DNA from: Halieaceae bacterium
GTDB taxonomy: Bacteria > Pseudomonadota > Gammaproteobacteria > Pseudomonadales > Halieaceae
Direction of reading: 5' to 3'
NCBI GenBank assembly: GCA_902631395.1
Contig: CACOYM010000003.1
Location: 1-64,000 of the forward strand
Length of the DNA: 64,000 nucleotides
Part shown: positions 52,721 to 61,988 of the stretch, piece by piece
How positions within the stretch are numbered: position 1 is the stretch's first letter
Layout: each line of letters starts with the position of its first letter
Position numbers and translations under genes: made by a program
Notes under the pieces: generated by a model
The model's database searches: none
Seen by the model: the letters and a program-made list of their open reading frames with translations, nothing else
What the model was told of the DNA's origin: nothing

Positions 52721-53168
52721 GCTGCACCTCATGGCCGCGGATCCATTGCTCGGCCGCGAGGAACAGTGCATCACTGCTTTCCGCAGGATCACGTTGATAG
52801 GGTTGTTCTAGTTCGGCAAAGGCATCAGCTTCAAGCTTTTTGCAGGTGCCACTCAAGAACTGCAGCCATGATGCACCGTGCAATGCAGCAACCTGATCCT
52901 GAGGGTACGCCTTCAGCGCGGCTGTCTTAAGAAGCCGATTAATGGCGGCACTCGGTGCCCGCTGAGTCTTTAGCTCGGAAAGTGCGGCGAGAGCGAGATG
53001 CCGGTAACGCCGCTGCCGGTGCCGCTTAGTCAGCCACAGGGCCAGCGCCGTCATTGTGACGACAGTCAGTGCAATTAGAAGCCACCAGCCGGGCGCAAGT
53101 GGCCACCATCCGATCGCAGGCGGCTCCCTGAGCGGGGCAAGTTGGCCGAGCATCATTTCGGGATTCAT
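52713..53168 (-). CDS. DUF4381 family protein
   Basis: A 151-residue inner-membrane protein with one helix (PGWWLLIALTVVTMTALALWL) and a cytosolic helical domain containing ALAALSELKTQRAPSAAINRLLKTAALKAYP. It matches DUF4381, the small partner that sits between DUF58 and BatA genes in proteobacterial moxR operons. It overlaps its upstream neighbour by four bases and its downstream neighbour by eight. Confidence 0.85.
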   Translation of the reverse strand: MNPEMMLGQLAPLREPPAIGWWPLAPGWWLLIALTVVTMTALALWLTKRHRQRRYRHLALAALSELKTQRAPSAAINRLLKTAALKAYPQDQVAALHGASWLQFLSGTCKKLEADAFAELEQPYQRDPAESSDALFLAAEQWIRGHEVQHA

Positions 53169-54121
53169 TGCGCAGGGAACACCGTGAGTAGTTGCCTGAG
53201 CGGATCCTGATTGGTGCGAACCAAGAGCAGCGGTACCCGCAGTTCACGTAACCGTCGAGACAGCTGGTTTTGCCTGTCCCGGTATTCTTGCGCGTAGATC
53301 TCACTGACACCCGATGCGCCGGTATTTAGTTGCGAGTGGCTTACACCGTCGGTGACGGCATAGAACCCCGCTTTGGGGAGCTCTGCCTCCAACACATCGC
53401 TGATAGCAATTGCGATGATCTGAGTTTTACGAACCAGTCGACGGAGTGGGAGGAGGTAATCTGCTTCGAAAAGATCGTGGAAGTCGCTGATGAGGAATAC
53501 CCGCGCGCTTGGCCTGGCGATGCGCTCCAGTTGGTGAAGCAGATCGCCCATTGTTTTATCCGCCCCTTGAAGATTACCCCCGGGGTGGCCCTCGGACATA
53601 AGGCCGCCAATCATGCTAAGTACCGCATGTTGGCTTCGTTTGGGCCGCGTATCATGCAGCGTATTGTCACCCAATACTGCGCCGCCGATTCTCTCTCCTG
53701 CCTGCAATCCGGACCAGAGCGCGATGGCGCCGATATGAGCTGCCATGACCGATTTGAAGCACTGCGTCGAGCCGAATTTCATCGACGCTCGTAGATCCGC
53801 AGCTACCAATATCGGTTGCTCCCGATCCTCGTGAAAAAGCTTTGTGTGGGGCGAACCCGAGCGGGCAGTGACGCGCCAGTCGATAGCTCTTACGTCGTCT
53901 CCCGCTGCGTAGGCGCGCACTTCGTCAAATTCCACGCCTCGGCCGCGTTGTCTCGCCCTGCGCATGCCCGCAAGGTTAGCAAGGGCACGGGATTGGCCGG
54001 TCACGTCAACGTATCGTGCGGTGAAGCGACTGGCGATGAGCGCCTCTGCCGTAACAATTGCGCCGGTCGGCCCAGTGATCCGGCTTTCGATTATGTTGTC
54101 AGGCAACGGGCACTTGCTCAA
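53165..54121 (-). CDS. DUF58 domain protein
   Basis: A 318-residue cytosolic protein of the VWA-like DUF58 family: GRGVEFDEVRAYAAGDDVRAIDWRVTAR is the family signature and LFHEDREQPILVAADLRASM holds a degenerate VWA metal site. The start is TTG, either at 54121 or five codons later, overlapping the moxR stop by about 20 bases. It probably links the MoxR ATPase to the VWA partners. Confidence 0.88.
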   Translation of the reverse strand: MSKCPLPDNIIESRITGPTGAIVTAEALIASRFTARYVDVTGQSRALANLAGMRRARQRGRGVEFDEVRAYAAGDDVRAIDWRVTARSGSPHTKLFHEDREQPILVAADLRASMKFGSTQCFKSVMAAHIGAIALWSGLQAGERIGGAVLGDNTLHDTRPKRSQHAVLSMIGGLMSEGHPGGNLQGADKTMGDLLHQLERIARPSARVFLISDFHDLFEADYLLPLRRLVRKTQIIAIAISDVLEAELPKAGFYAVTDGVSHSQLNTGASGVSEIYAQEYRDRQNQLSRRLRELRVPLLLVRTNQDPLRQLLTVFPAQ

Positions 54122-55055
54122 TCAATCGTTCGACAACGTTGTCACTGCTGACGCCTGCCGCTTCCGCCTCGAAGGAAACGATCAGACGGTGTCGCAGGCA
54201 ATCTAGCGCGACAGCTTGCACGTCGTCAGGATTGACATAATCGCGCCCTGCAATCCACGCGTTAGCGCGGGCGCAGCGGTCCAGCGCGATGGTGGCACGT
54301 GGGCTAGCGCCGAACTCTATCCAATCGGCAAGCTCACTGTCGTAGGCTAATGGTTCCCGCGATCCGATGACGAGTTGCACGATGTATTCCTCTACGGCTG
54401 GTGCCATGTGGATATCTAGCACAGCCTTGCGTGCGTTGGAGATGTCAGCCTGGGAGACGGTAGTGGTGGGGGTGCCGTGAGTGCCTCCGGCCTCGTCTCT
54501 CGCCAATCGCAAGATGGCCTGCTCGGCCGCGGCGTCTGGGTAGGACACGCGAACGTGCATCAGAAAGCGGTCTAATTGCGCCTCCGGGAGTGGGTAGGTG
54601 CCTTCCTGTTCGATGGGATTTTGGGTGGCCATCACCAGAAAAAGATCGGGCAAGGGGTAAGTCTGGCTGCCAATACTGACCTGACGTTCCGCCATCGCTT
54701 CCAGAAGCGCTGATTGCACTTTAGCCGGCGCTCGGTTGATTTCATCTGCTAGCACCAAGTTGTTGAATATCGGACCCTTCTGAAACTCGAAGGCCCCGGT
54801 TTGGGGTCTGAAAATATCCGTTCCAGTAATGTCCCCGGGGAGTAGATCCGGCGTGAACTGAATGCGGTGAAAACTGCCCTCAATGCCGGCTGCCATCTCT
54901 TTGATGGCGCGGGTCTTGGCCAGGCCCGGCGCGCCTTCAACTAGGAGGTGCCCGTCGGCCAACAGCGCCAGCATCAGCTTGTGTATAAGATCTTGCTGGC
55001 CAACGATTTGTTGCCCCAGCCAGTTTTCCAGGTTCGCGAGAAGTTGGTAATTCAC
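54099..55055 (-). CDS. MoxR-family AAA+ ATPase
   Basis: A 318-residue ATPase with Walker A in LLVEGAPGLAKTRAIKE, Walker B in LVLADEINRAPAK and the sensor-1 region LVMATQNPIEQEGTYPLPEAQLDRF. This is a MoxR (MRP-type) AAA+ protein acting as a chaperone for VWA partners. It is the first gene of the moxR-DUF58-DUF4381-batA-batBC-batD operon, and its promoter lies in the ~100 bases upstream. Confidence 0.94.
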   Translation of the reverse strand: MNYQLLANLENWLGQQIVGQQDLIHKLMLALLADGHLLVEGAPGLAKTRAIKEMAAGIEGSFHRIQFTPDLLPGDITGTDIFRPQTGAFEFQKGPIFNNLVLADEINRAPAKVQSALLEAMAERQVSIGSQTYPLPDLFLVMATQNPIEQEGTYPLPEAQLDRFLMHVRVSYPDAAAEQAILRLARDEAGGTHGTPTTTVSQADISNARKAVLDIHMAPAVEEYIVQLVIGSREPLAYDSELADWIEFGASPRATIALDRCARANAWIAGRDYVNPDDVQAVALDCLRHRLIVSFEAEAAGVSSDNVVERLIEQVPVA

Positions 55056-55162
55056 GGATCAGGCCTTTGTTACTGCTGTGTCAGAAGTGGCGTTCTTTCT
55101 GACCATTATAAGGCCTGAATGTTCAAAAAAAGGCGCTTGTGCTGCCCGTACCGGGCGACAGA

Positions 55163-55366
55163 TCAGAATCCTGACAATTTATAGCATGTCAGGGCGTCTG
55201 TGAGGCCCTCTCGCCAATCGTTTCTGCCTTCCTTCCAGCCTTCGAGCCACTTTATGCGGGCCAAGCCCGTCAAAAAGGGACAGTTTTCCTTTGAGCGGCC
55301 GGCTAGCCCCAACTGGTAGCCCTTTTCGAAAGCACGTTTGATTCTGTTGCGTTTGGTTCGTTTCAT
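55163..55366 (-). CDS. rmf: Ribosome modulation factor
   Basis: A 67-residue basic protein. The start KRTKRNRIKRAFEKGYQLGLAGRSKENCPF and the later WLEGWKEGR are the RMF hallmark. RMF dimerises ribosomes (100S) in stationary phase or starvation. It is slightly longer than E. coli RMF (55 residues) because of a C-terminal extension. A purine-rich GAGGG site precedes the ATG. Confidence 0.95.
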   Translation of the reverse strand: MKRTKRNRIKRAFEKGYQLGLAGRSKENCPFLTGLARIKWLEGWKEGRNDWREGLTDALTCYKLSGF

Positions 55367-55801
55367 ATTTTTCCCTCAGTGCGCACTGCTGATCCATAAG
55401 AACGCAATGTGTCTGTTCATCACCACGCAGATACCTCGCGTGCAGGTGGGAAACGGCGGCAAGCGCACAGAGCACTTGTACAGGGTGGCTGCAGGCTTCG
55501 ACCTCTAGGAGGGGATCTTTCTGCCCGGCCCGTTCAGTAAACAGGACAGCCGTCCTAGTTGGGGAATGGCTCAGTTCATACGTTACTCCCCACAGGACAG
55601 TCTGTCGAAAAATCTTTTGTCATCAGCCGAGCATCTGCTCAGGCTCGACAGGCATAAGCCAATGCTGTGGTGGCTTGTAAGCTGGTAGCGGCGAATTTTT
55701 CCCTCTTTTCTGTGATCCGGCCAATAGAAGGGGGCGTAAAGTTTTCGACCGAACGATCGACTCTTCGGTTAAGCCATCTTCCCCCAGGTGGCAAATTCTT
55801 G
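55367..55801 (+). other. Unassigned region, possible structured leader or small RNA
   Basis: About 435 bases between divergent rmf and the DUF3429 gene, without a credible gene. It contains several hairpins (for example 55626-55646, 55662-55682 and 55748-55767) and ends in a strong terminator directly before the DUF3429 ribosome site. This suggests that an RNA is transcribed rightward through it and stops before the gene. I could not match it to 6S, RNase P, SRP, tmRNA or any riboswitch I know. Confidence 0.35.
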
Positions 55802-55828
55802 CCCCGGCCTTTGGCCGGGGTTTTTTTT
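55802..55828 (+). terminator. Strong Rho-independent terminator
   Basis: A perfect eight-base GC stem (55802-55809 with 55813-55820), a TTT loop and a run of eight T. It lies only 11 bases before the DUF3429 ATG, and the GGAGG ribosome site starts right after the T-run. Confidence 0.92.
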
Positions 55829-55839
55829 GGAGGGCCACT

Positions 55840-56271
55840 ATGTCAAATCGTGCTGTGATGCTGATGCTGGGTTATTCGGGCCTGCTGCCTTTTTACGCTT
55901 TTTTACTAGGTATTTTACTGCTCCAAGATTGGCCAGCCGCCGTGTCGGTGCAGGGCTTCGTGGTTTACTCCCTTGGGATCCTGTGTTTTCTGTGCGGCAC
56001 TTTATGGGGGCGCGTCCAGTCGTTGGATAAGCCAGTGATGGCGCAATTGATGGTTACCAATGGTGTGGTGATTTTCGCGGTCGCTGCGGTCCTCACAGCC
56101 AAGGCGTGGTTGGCCTCGGTGGCTCTGATGAGCGGCTACCTGGCGCTGCTGTGGTACGAGCGCGGTACCGAAATCTTGCCCAGGTGGTACGTGGCCATGC
56201 GCCGCAACCTCACGGTCGGCGTGGTGATCGCACACGTCCTATTTTTCGTACTGCAATCTTTGCAAGGTTAG
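55840..56271 (+). CDS. DUF3429 membrane protein
   Basis: A 143-residue membrane protein with four or five helices, starting MLMLGYSGLLPFYAFLLG and with the typical SLGILCFLCGTLWGR and LLWYERGTEILPRWYVAMRR. It matches DUF3429, an inner-membrane family of unknown function. Expression would depend on read-through of, or a promoter within, the terminator region right upstream. Its stop overlaps the end of the mobA remnant. Confidence 0.85.
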   Translation: MSNRAVMLMLGYSGLLPFYAFLLGILLLQDWPAAVSVQGFVVYSLGILCFLCGTLWGRVQSLDKPVMAQLMVTNGVVIFAVAAVLTAKAWLASVALMSGYLALLWYERGTEILPRWYVAMRRNLTVGVVIAHVLFFVLQSLQG

Positions 56272-56819
56272 TATTGCTTTAACGCCTTAGGTGAATCAGC
56301 ATCAAGTAACCAGTTTGACGGCACGGCCACGGAGCGCGCCTTGATTCGGTCATAGAGCCCCAGTAGTCGCGCGCCGCCCCCGTCTAAATAAGTGTGGCAG
56401 TGAGCTATTGTGGCTCAGCACGGCCTCATGCATGGTGAATGACGCCCATAATCGTCGTAAAGGACGAGCGCAGCATCGCTATCGCGCCAATCTTGTTGCG
56501 TGTGTCGATCACTTTGTCAGGGGCCCCGATGAGATCGACCGGCAGCACGATCGGTGACTCTGTGTCACTTGCTGCCAGCAGTGCCGCAATCCCCGCACAG
56601 GGGCCCTGCCCGGGATGCACGTCACATAGCATGCGGTCGGCGAAGTGCTGATGGAACTGTGGGTTGCCGCGGCAGCATATCAGGCGCTCGAGCAACCGGG
56701 ATCGATTGAGACAAAGATGCGCCAGAGGGGGCTCGCAGTGGTTGATGATCAGGCCCTGGTCACGCCCACCCCCCACCACCGGCCAAAATACCCAAGCTGT
56801 AGTGGTCCCTCGCATTCAC
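56268..56819 (-). pseudogene. Frameshifted mobA-like molybdenum cofactor guanylyltransferase
   Basis: From a GTG at 56819 the first frame encodes YSLGILAGGGG, the nucleotide-binding start of MobA, and ends at once after a G-run (about 56768-56782). The next frame continues with GGGRDQGL and runs through a MobA-like middle (HPGQGPCAGIAALLAASD, PIVLPVDLIGAPD) to a stop at 56426. A third frame then supplies the expected C-terminus, LDGGGARLLGLYDR, ending WLLDADSPKALKQY at 56268. Joined, these give about 184 codons, the normal length. At least two frameshifts make it a pseudogene. MobA attaches GMP to molybdopterin, so the organism should have another copy or lack bis-MGD enzymes. Confidence 0.7.
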
Positions 56820-56881
56820 ACTTCAGGTGCTCTATGGGATCATCTTTGCTGATTTAACGACTATAGCTCATGTCACTCATC

Positions 56882-57583
56882 ATGCGTGTTTTGGCACTGG
56901 ATACGGCTACGCAAGCCTGCACACTTGCTCTATGGGAGGGCGCTGGTGTGCGCGCGCGTTATGAGATTCAGCCGCGGGCGCACAACCGGCATATTCTTGC
57001 CATGCTTCAAGATGTGCTTGATGGACAGCCTCTGAGAGACTCAGTTGATCTGATTGCATGTGGCACCGGCCCAGGGTCTTTCACGGGTTTGCGCGTCGCG
57101 GTCAGTGTGGCCCAGGGTTTAGCGTGGTCCCAAGACCTGCCCGTACAGGGATTTTGTTCCCTGACGGCCCAGGTCTTCTCGGCCGCAGACAGCGGTGCGC
57201 TTACTGACGGTATTTACGTGCTGACCACAATTGATGCGCAAACTGACCAGCTGTACGGACTATGGGGCCGGTTGTGCGATGGCCATTTCGCGCCAGAGGG
57301 GGAGCCGTTTGTGTGTTCGCCCGAGCATGTCCCTGAACCTGACGAGATGGGTCGCACTGTCGTGTTGGGGTCTGGTGGCAGTTACTTGTCCCGGTTCCCC
57401 AACTGGCTACGCAACGGCTCACGCATCGATGTGGAGGTCACACCCAGAGCGGAGGTGATGGCACGTTTGTACGGAAACGGACAACTGCCTGTCGAATCAT
57501 TTCCAGCACATCGCTTGTCGCCACAGTACGTTCAGCGCGAAATTGGCTGGAAAAAACTTTCAGAGCAGGGTCAACATGGCTGA
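56882..57583 (+). CDS. tsaB: tRNA threonylcarbamoyladenosine biosynthesis protein TsaB
   Basis: A 233-residue protein from the ATG at 56882, where the family start MRVLALDTATQACTLAL lies; an ATG four codons upstream is also open. GTGPGSFTGLRVAVSVAQGLAW is the TsaB signature. It is the scaffold partner of TsaD in making t6A37 of tRNAs reading ANN codons. It overlaps uppP by eight bases. Confidence 0.95.
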   Translation: MRVLALDTATQACTLALWEGAGVRARYEIQPRAHNRHILAMLQDVLDGQPLRDSVDLIACGTGPGSFTGLRVAVSVAQGLAWSQDLPVQGFCSLTAQVFSAADSGALTDGIYVLTTIDAQTDQLYGLWGRLCDGHFAPEGEPFVCSPEHVPEPDEMGRTVVLGSGGSYLSRFPNWLRNGSRIDVEVTPRAEVMARLYGNGQLPVESFPAHRLSPQYVQREIGWKKLSEQGQHG

Positions 57584-58376
57584 GTCGTTACAGAGCGTGA
57601 TGCTGGCGCTCATTCAGGGCGTGACAGAATTTCTGCCCGTTTCTAGTTCTGCTCATCTGATATTACCGTCGCAGATCTTGGGCTGGCCCGATCAGGGCCT
57701 GCTTTTCGACGTCGGTGTGCACGCTGGCACGCTGTGTGCGGTGTTGTGGTATTTCCGAGCGACTCTAGCAAGCTGGTTCTCTGTTCTTTTGCCGGGTCAC
57801 GATGCGGATGGTTCCGAGCTTTGGGCCGTCAGTATCGCTACCGTCCCTATGGTGTTGGCAGGATGGCTGTTAAAAGACATGATTGCAAACGAAGCGCGGG
57901 GTGTGCCTGTCATTATCGCGACCACGCTCGCGTTCGGTGTTCTACTTGGCTTTGCAGATCGTCGTGCGGCCGATGCCTCAGCTGGGCGTTCCAATGTGAG
58001 TGTCCCAGATGCTCTGCTAATTGGTACCGCTCAGGTGCTGGCGCTGATTCCCGGTACCTCGCGATCAGGTATCACCATCACGGTAGCGCTTCTTCTCGGG
58101 TACCATCACTCCGCCGCTACGCGCTTTTCTTTTTTGCTCAGCATGCCCGTGATCGCAGGAGCGCTGCTAGTAATGCTAGTGGCATATCCCGATAGCCGCA
58201 TCGGGTTAGCGGCGCATTACAGCGTTCTGATGGCATTTGCTGTGTCGGCGATCTTTGCGTACGGCACAATCCGGCTGTTTATGGATCTGGTTCAGCGCAT
58301 TGGTTTGATGCCCTTCGTGGTGTACCGGATTCTGTTTGGTTTGGCGCTATGGGTTTGGATTACTCAGGAGATATAA
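57576..58376 (+). CDS. uppP: Undecaprenyl-diphosphatase (UppP/BacA)
   Basis: A 266-residue inner-membrane phosphatase from the ATG at 57576. LIQGVTEFLPVSSSAHLILP and LIPGTSRSGITITVALLLG are the two active-site motifs of the family. It recycles undecaprenyl pyrophosphate for cell-wall synthesis and gives bacitracin resistance. It is coupled to tsaB by overlap. Confidence 0.95.
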   Translation: MAESLQSVMLALIQGVTEFLPVSSSAHLILPSQILGWPDQGLLFDVGVHAGTLCAVLWYFRATLASWFSVLLPGHDADGSELWAVSIATVPMVLAGWLLKDMIANEARGVPVIIATTLAFGVLLGFADRRAADASAGRSNVSVPDALLIGTAQVLALIPGTSRSGITITVALLLGYHHSAATRFSFLLSMPVIAGALLVMLVAYPDSRIGLAAHYSVLMAFAVSAIFAYGTIRLFMDLVQRIGLMPFVVYRILFGLALWVWITQEI

Positions 58377-58756
58377 GGCGAGACACAGGTGAATGAGCCG
58401 TTGCCATTTTTAGAGAAGGGCCTGATCCCGTTCCACACGGTGCACGTTATTAGTCGCCGGCTAGCCGAGCGAGCTTCCAAGCAGTCGAATCCGGCTACCC
58501 ATAGACTATGGCTTAGGGCAATGGATACTTCATGACGCGTCAGGGCACCTCTTCGACGACATTTCGCGCTGATTTTGCCTGCGGAATCACGATATGCCCG
58601 AGTAAGGCGACTGAGCCGGGGATACCAACGACAGATCTCGGCGAGCCGACGCTAGCTATGCATTCGATTCGTAAGCTGGTCTGTGTGGAGGATATCCCGC
58701 AGTTGACCAAACTGTAATAGGCGTTCTACCTACGTCTGGCTTGAGGAGTGAGCCTT
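58377..58756. other. Intergenic region with possible gene remnant
   Basis: About 380 bases. Two short frames, one from a GTG at 58391 (48 codons) and one of 61 codons at 58532-58717, overlap as ATGA and look mildly protein-like (PLPFLEKGLIPFHTVHV and FACGITICPSKATEPG), but I recognise no family. A short decayed gene is possible. The trpS ribosome site GAGGAG lies at the right end. Confidence 0.3.
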
Positions 58757-59764
58757 ATGACCACAACACGGGTTCTCACAGGTATTACGACAACCGGCAC
58801 ACCACATTTGGGAAACTACGTTGGTGCTATTCGTCCTGCCATTGCGGCGTCGCAGGATCCCTCTGTAGAGGCGTACCTGTTCTTGGCGGATTACCATGCG
58901 CTGATTAAAAACCAGAACCCCGACGAAGTTGCGCAGTCCAGTCGGGAAATCGCCGCCACCTGGTTGGCGTTAGGTCTGGATCCGCAGCAGACGCATTTTT
59001 ATCGGCAATCGGATATCCCTGAGATCACAGAGCTCAGCTGGGTGCTGGCCTGCTCCGCTGCTAAAGGACTCATGAATCGTGCGCATGCCTACAAAGCAGC
59101 GGTGCAAGCCAATGATTCAGCGGGCGACGACCCTGACTTTGGTATCACTATGGGGCTTTTTTCTTATCCGATTCTAATGGCCGCGGACATTTTGATTTTT
59201 AATGCACACAAAGTGCCGGTAGGACGGGACCAAATCCAGCACGTGGAAATGGCGCGAGATATTGCCCAGCGCTTTAACCACCATTACGGCGAGACGTTCA
59301 CGTTGCCAGAGGCAGAAGTCGATGATCATGTTGCAGTCCTACAGGGGCTCGATGGACGAAAAATGAGCAAGAGCTATGGGAATACCATCACACTGTTTGG
59401 CACGCCGAGGCAGCTGCAAAAATCGATCAATAAAATCAAAACTAATCTTTTGGAACCCGGCGAACGCAAAGACCCTCAAGACTCGACCGTGTTTCAGGTT
59501 TGGTGTGCGTTCGCTGACGCATCGGAACGAGATCGCATGGCCCAGGCTTTTGCCGAAGGCATCGGGTGGGGCGAGGCAAAAAAGCAACTTTTTGAGCGGG
59601 TAAATGATGAGTTGGCTCCAGCGCGGGAAGAATATGGCAGGCTCATGGCGGATCCTGCCGAGTTGGAAGCGATCCTTCAACATGGTGCTGAGCGCCTGCG
59701 TGCCAAGAGCACAGCGCTTCTAGATATGGTGCGCCGCGCGGTCGGTTTACGCACTTACCGCTAG
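58757..59764 (+). CDS. trpS: Tryptophanyl-tRNA synthetase
   Basis: A 335-residue class I aminoacyl-tRNA synthetase from the ATG at 58757. The HIGH-type motif is [12 protein letters not shown] near residue 15 and the KMSKS loop is [10 protein letters not shown] at 202-206. [19 protein letters not shown] is the tryptophan-binding region. It charges tRNA-Trp in the cytosol. Length is normal. Confidence 0.96.
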   Translation: MTTTRVLTGITTTGTPHLGNYVGAIRPAIAASQDPSVEAYLFLADYHALIKNQNPDEVAQSSREIAATWLALGLDPQQTHFYRQSDIPEITELSWVLACSAAKGLMNRAHAYKAAVQANDSAGDDPDFGITMGLFSYPILMAADILIFNAHKVPVGRDQIQHVEMARDIAQRFNHHYGETFTLPEAEVDDHVAVLQGLDGRKMSKSYGNTITLFGTPRQLQKSINKIKTNLLEPGERKDPQDSTVFQVWCAFADASERDRMAQAFAEGIGWGEAKKQLFERVNDELAPAREEYGRLMADPAELEAILQHGAERLRAKSTALLDMVRRAVGLRTYR

Positions 59765-59817
59765 TTCTCCCTCGTCTTCGAGACCACAGATCGCTACGAC
59801 CAGACCTCGCGAGCCTC

Positions 59818-61896
59818 TCAGAGCGCTAGTGTGAGGCCGAGCACCGCACTCCGTGGCTCTCCCACAAAATACCGGTAGCTACCGAAACCAAAGTCCGCGC
59901 GTTCCGCATAGCCTTCATCAAGCAGATTTGTTGCCACTAGCGTGAGTGTCAGGTTGGGACTGACTTTCCACGCGGCGCGCAGATTGATTAGTTCGTGACC
60001 GTCGTACTCATGTTGGTTATTGGGATCTAGCCAGTACTTAGCCACCCACAGCCACTCTAGCTCAGCGCGGACTGGTTGATTCCGAGACGTAAAATCTGCC
60101 ATCAGCTGCACAGAACCAAAGTGTCGGGGAGATGTGTCGATATCGTTTCCTTGAATCGTCCCACGCGATCCCAATAGCTTAATGTCGCTGTCATAGCGGT
60201 GCCGGGCATAGCTACCGTTGCCTTTTAGCGACCACACCTCATCGATTGCCCAGCTGAAATTAAGCTCTACTCCGCGGTGCTCGGTTTCAGCACCAGATAC
60301 GTTGTAGCGGTCACGATCTTGAAAAATGACGTCGTCCTTCGCCATCCAGTAAGCCGCAACATCGTAATTCAGCACACCCACAACACCTCTGATCCCCAGT
60401 TCCAGTCCGTTGACCGTCTCTGAATCAATATCAGTGATGGTCTGACCCGACTGCAGCCGGTAAAGCTCAGTCGTTTGGGGCGCACGAAAACCTCTAGCCG
60501 CTTTGACGAATACGGTGCGATTTGCTGAGTGGTGGCTGAGCGCCAGGTTGCCTGTCCAGTCACCGAAGCTGTCCTTTTGGCTGGCAGGTCTGTAGAAGCG
60601 GCAGGCGCTAGCCGAGGGTGAACAGGCTGGACCGTCGTCGGTGCGGTTTTGGTAGTCGTAACGGGTTTCCTCAAGCCTGATGCCTGCGTCGAGTTGCCAC
60701 CGATCAGTGATAGACCAATCAAGATGTGTGAATGCGGCAATAGAGTCAGCGTCGACGTCATAGTCATAGTGGACGCCGTCGGGCTGGTTTGGACTGAAAA
60801 ACTCTGCCTGTGTCTCGAGAAGTGAGCCCTTCGTTCGGTCTACGTCCAAGCCTGCGCGCCAACCCAACTGATCCGATCTGCCACTGATCATAGCCTGCAA
60901 GCCAAAACTGCGATGCTGGTTTGTCTCGGTCGCCTTCCAGGGAAGATAGTGCTGCAGGAAGGTCATACTATTGCTGCGCCAGTAGGGCTTCAGAGAGACC
61001 TCTCCTGCAGCTCCCAAATTCCGACTGACATTCAGGTGGCCACGAGCAGACCACGCATCCCTGTACGCCTCAGGGTTTGGATTCTCCTCCCGCGCGTCGT
61101 CATCTTCATAGGCCTCAAAGCCACGAATATACCCCGCCGTCTCTTGGTCGAGGTTGCTGCCCTCCAAGGCGCCGGTCACCCGCCAGTCCTGAAACTCGTG
61201 GTCCAAGCGGAGTGTTGCCTTCTGCTGCTTGTATCCAGATTCCTCTTGATAGCCGCCATAGCGTGCGGTTTGGGCGGACAGAGCAAAGCTGTCAAAAGAC
61301 CCACTAGCGGAGAGCCGGTAGTAGTCTCGTGAACCCGCTTCCACTCGCACCTGATTTCGCGTTTGGGCGACGGTGGGGGTGAGCACGTTTATGATGCCGT
61401 GCAGTGCATTAGAACCGAACACCACAGTGGCGGGTCCTTTTAATACCTCAACTTTTCCGGCTTGCAGTAAGTTTGCATCGAAGAGCTGATTGACGTTGCA
61501 AAACCCCGGTGATCGAAGGCTGATCCCGTCTTGCGCCGTCATGAAAGCACCGCAGCTACCTGCACCTGTGAGTACTGGAGACCGGAGTGAGATCAAAGAC
61601 TCTTGACCATTGCCCCGACTAACCCAACTGCCTGCCACTCGATTGAATACCTGGTTGCTGTGCTGAGGGGCGATGCCTTGCAATTCGGACTGGCCCACAA
61701 TGGACCAGGAGGTCGGCAGCGTCGCGGCCAGATCTGCATTACGAGACGCAGTCACAATGACGTTCTCAATCCCCCTGTCGTCGTCGGGTTGATTTCCCCC
61801 TTGCTGTGCAGACGCTGGCGTCGCCGCGCCAATTGCCATCGCCCAAAAAATCGATACACACAATACCCGAGATAGCGGGGTCACATTGTTTATCAT
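59818..61896 (-). CDS. TonB-dependent outer-membrane receptor
   Basis: A 692-residue outer-membrane barrel from the ATG at 61896, with GGGAAGAGG upstream; a longer frame exists. After a signal peptide (LCVSIFWAMAIGAATPASAQ) comes the TonB-box-like IENVIVTASR, then a plug domain (about residues 45-160, GKVEVLKGPATVVFGSNALHGIINV) and a 22-strand barrel ending in the aromatic/leucine motif AVLGLTLAL. Two cysteines in the plug (GSCGAF, GFCNV) may form a disulphide. The ligand is unknown. No Fur-type site is seen in its short promoter region, shared with purC. It is a single gene, divergent from purC. Confidence 0.92.
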   Translation of the reverse strand: MINNVTPLSRVLCVSIFWAMAIGAATPASAQQGGNQPDDDRGIENVIVTASRNADLAATLPTSWSIVGQSELQGIAPQHSNQVFNRVAGSWVSRGNGQESLISLRSPVLTGAGSCGAFMTAQDGISLRSPGFCNVNQLFDANLLQAGKVEVLKGPATVVFGSNALHGIINVLTPTVAQTRNQVRVEAGSRDYYRLSASGSFDSFALSAQTARYGGYQEESGYKQQKATLRLDHEFQDWRVTGALEGSNLDQETAGYIRGFEAYEDDDAREENPNPEAYRDAWSARGHLNVSRNLGAAGEVSLKPYWRSNSMTFLQHYLPWKATETNQHRSFGLQAMISGRSDQLGWRAGLDVDRTKGSLLETQAEFFSPNQPDGVHYDYDVDADSIAAFTHLDWSITDRWQLDAGIRLEETRYDYQNRTDDGPACSPSASACRFYRPASQKDSFGDWTGNLALSHHSANRTVFVKAARGFRAPQTTELYRLQSGQTITDIDSETVNGLELGIRGVVGVLNYDVAAYWMAKDDVIFQDRDRYNVSGAETEHRGVELNFSWAIDEVWSLKGNGSYARHRYDSDIKLLGSRGTIQGNDIDTSPRHFGSVQLMADFTSRNQPVRAELEWLWVAKYWLDPNNQHEYDGHELINLRAAWKVSPNLTLTLVATNLLDEGYAERADFGFGSYRYFVGEPRSAVLGLTLAL

Positions 61897-61988
61897 GGCT
61901 GACCTCTTCCCGAGGCCGATGCCCCGTGACAAAGTCGTGCATTCTGGGCAAAACTTCCCAACATGCCAAGTTCAAAGGAAAAGACACA

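Noticed and set aside
55500-55800. 6S RNA, RNase P RNA, SRP RNA or a known riboswitch before DUF3429
   Set aside because: I compared the sequence with remembered consensus elements of these RNAs and found none of the diagnostic blocks.
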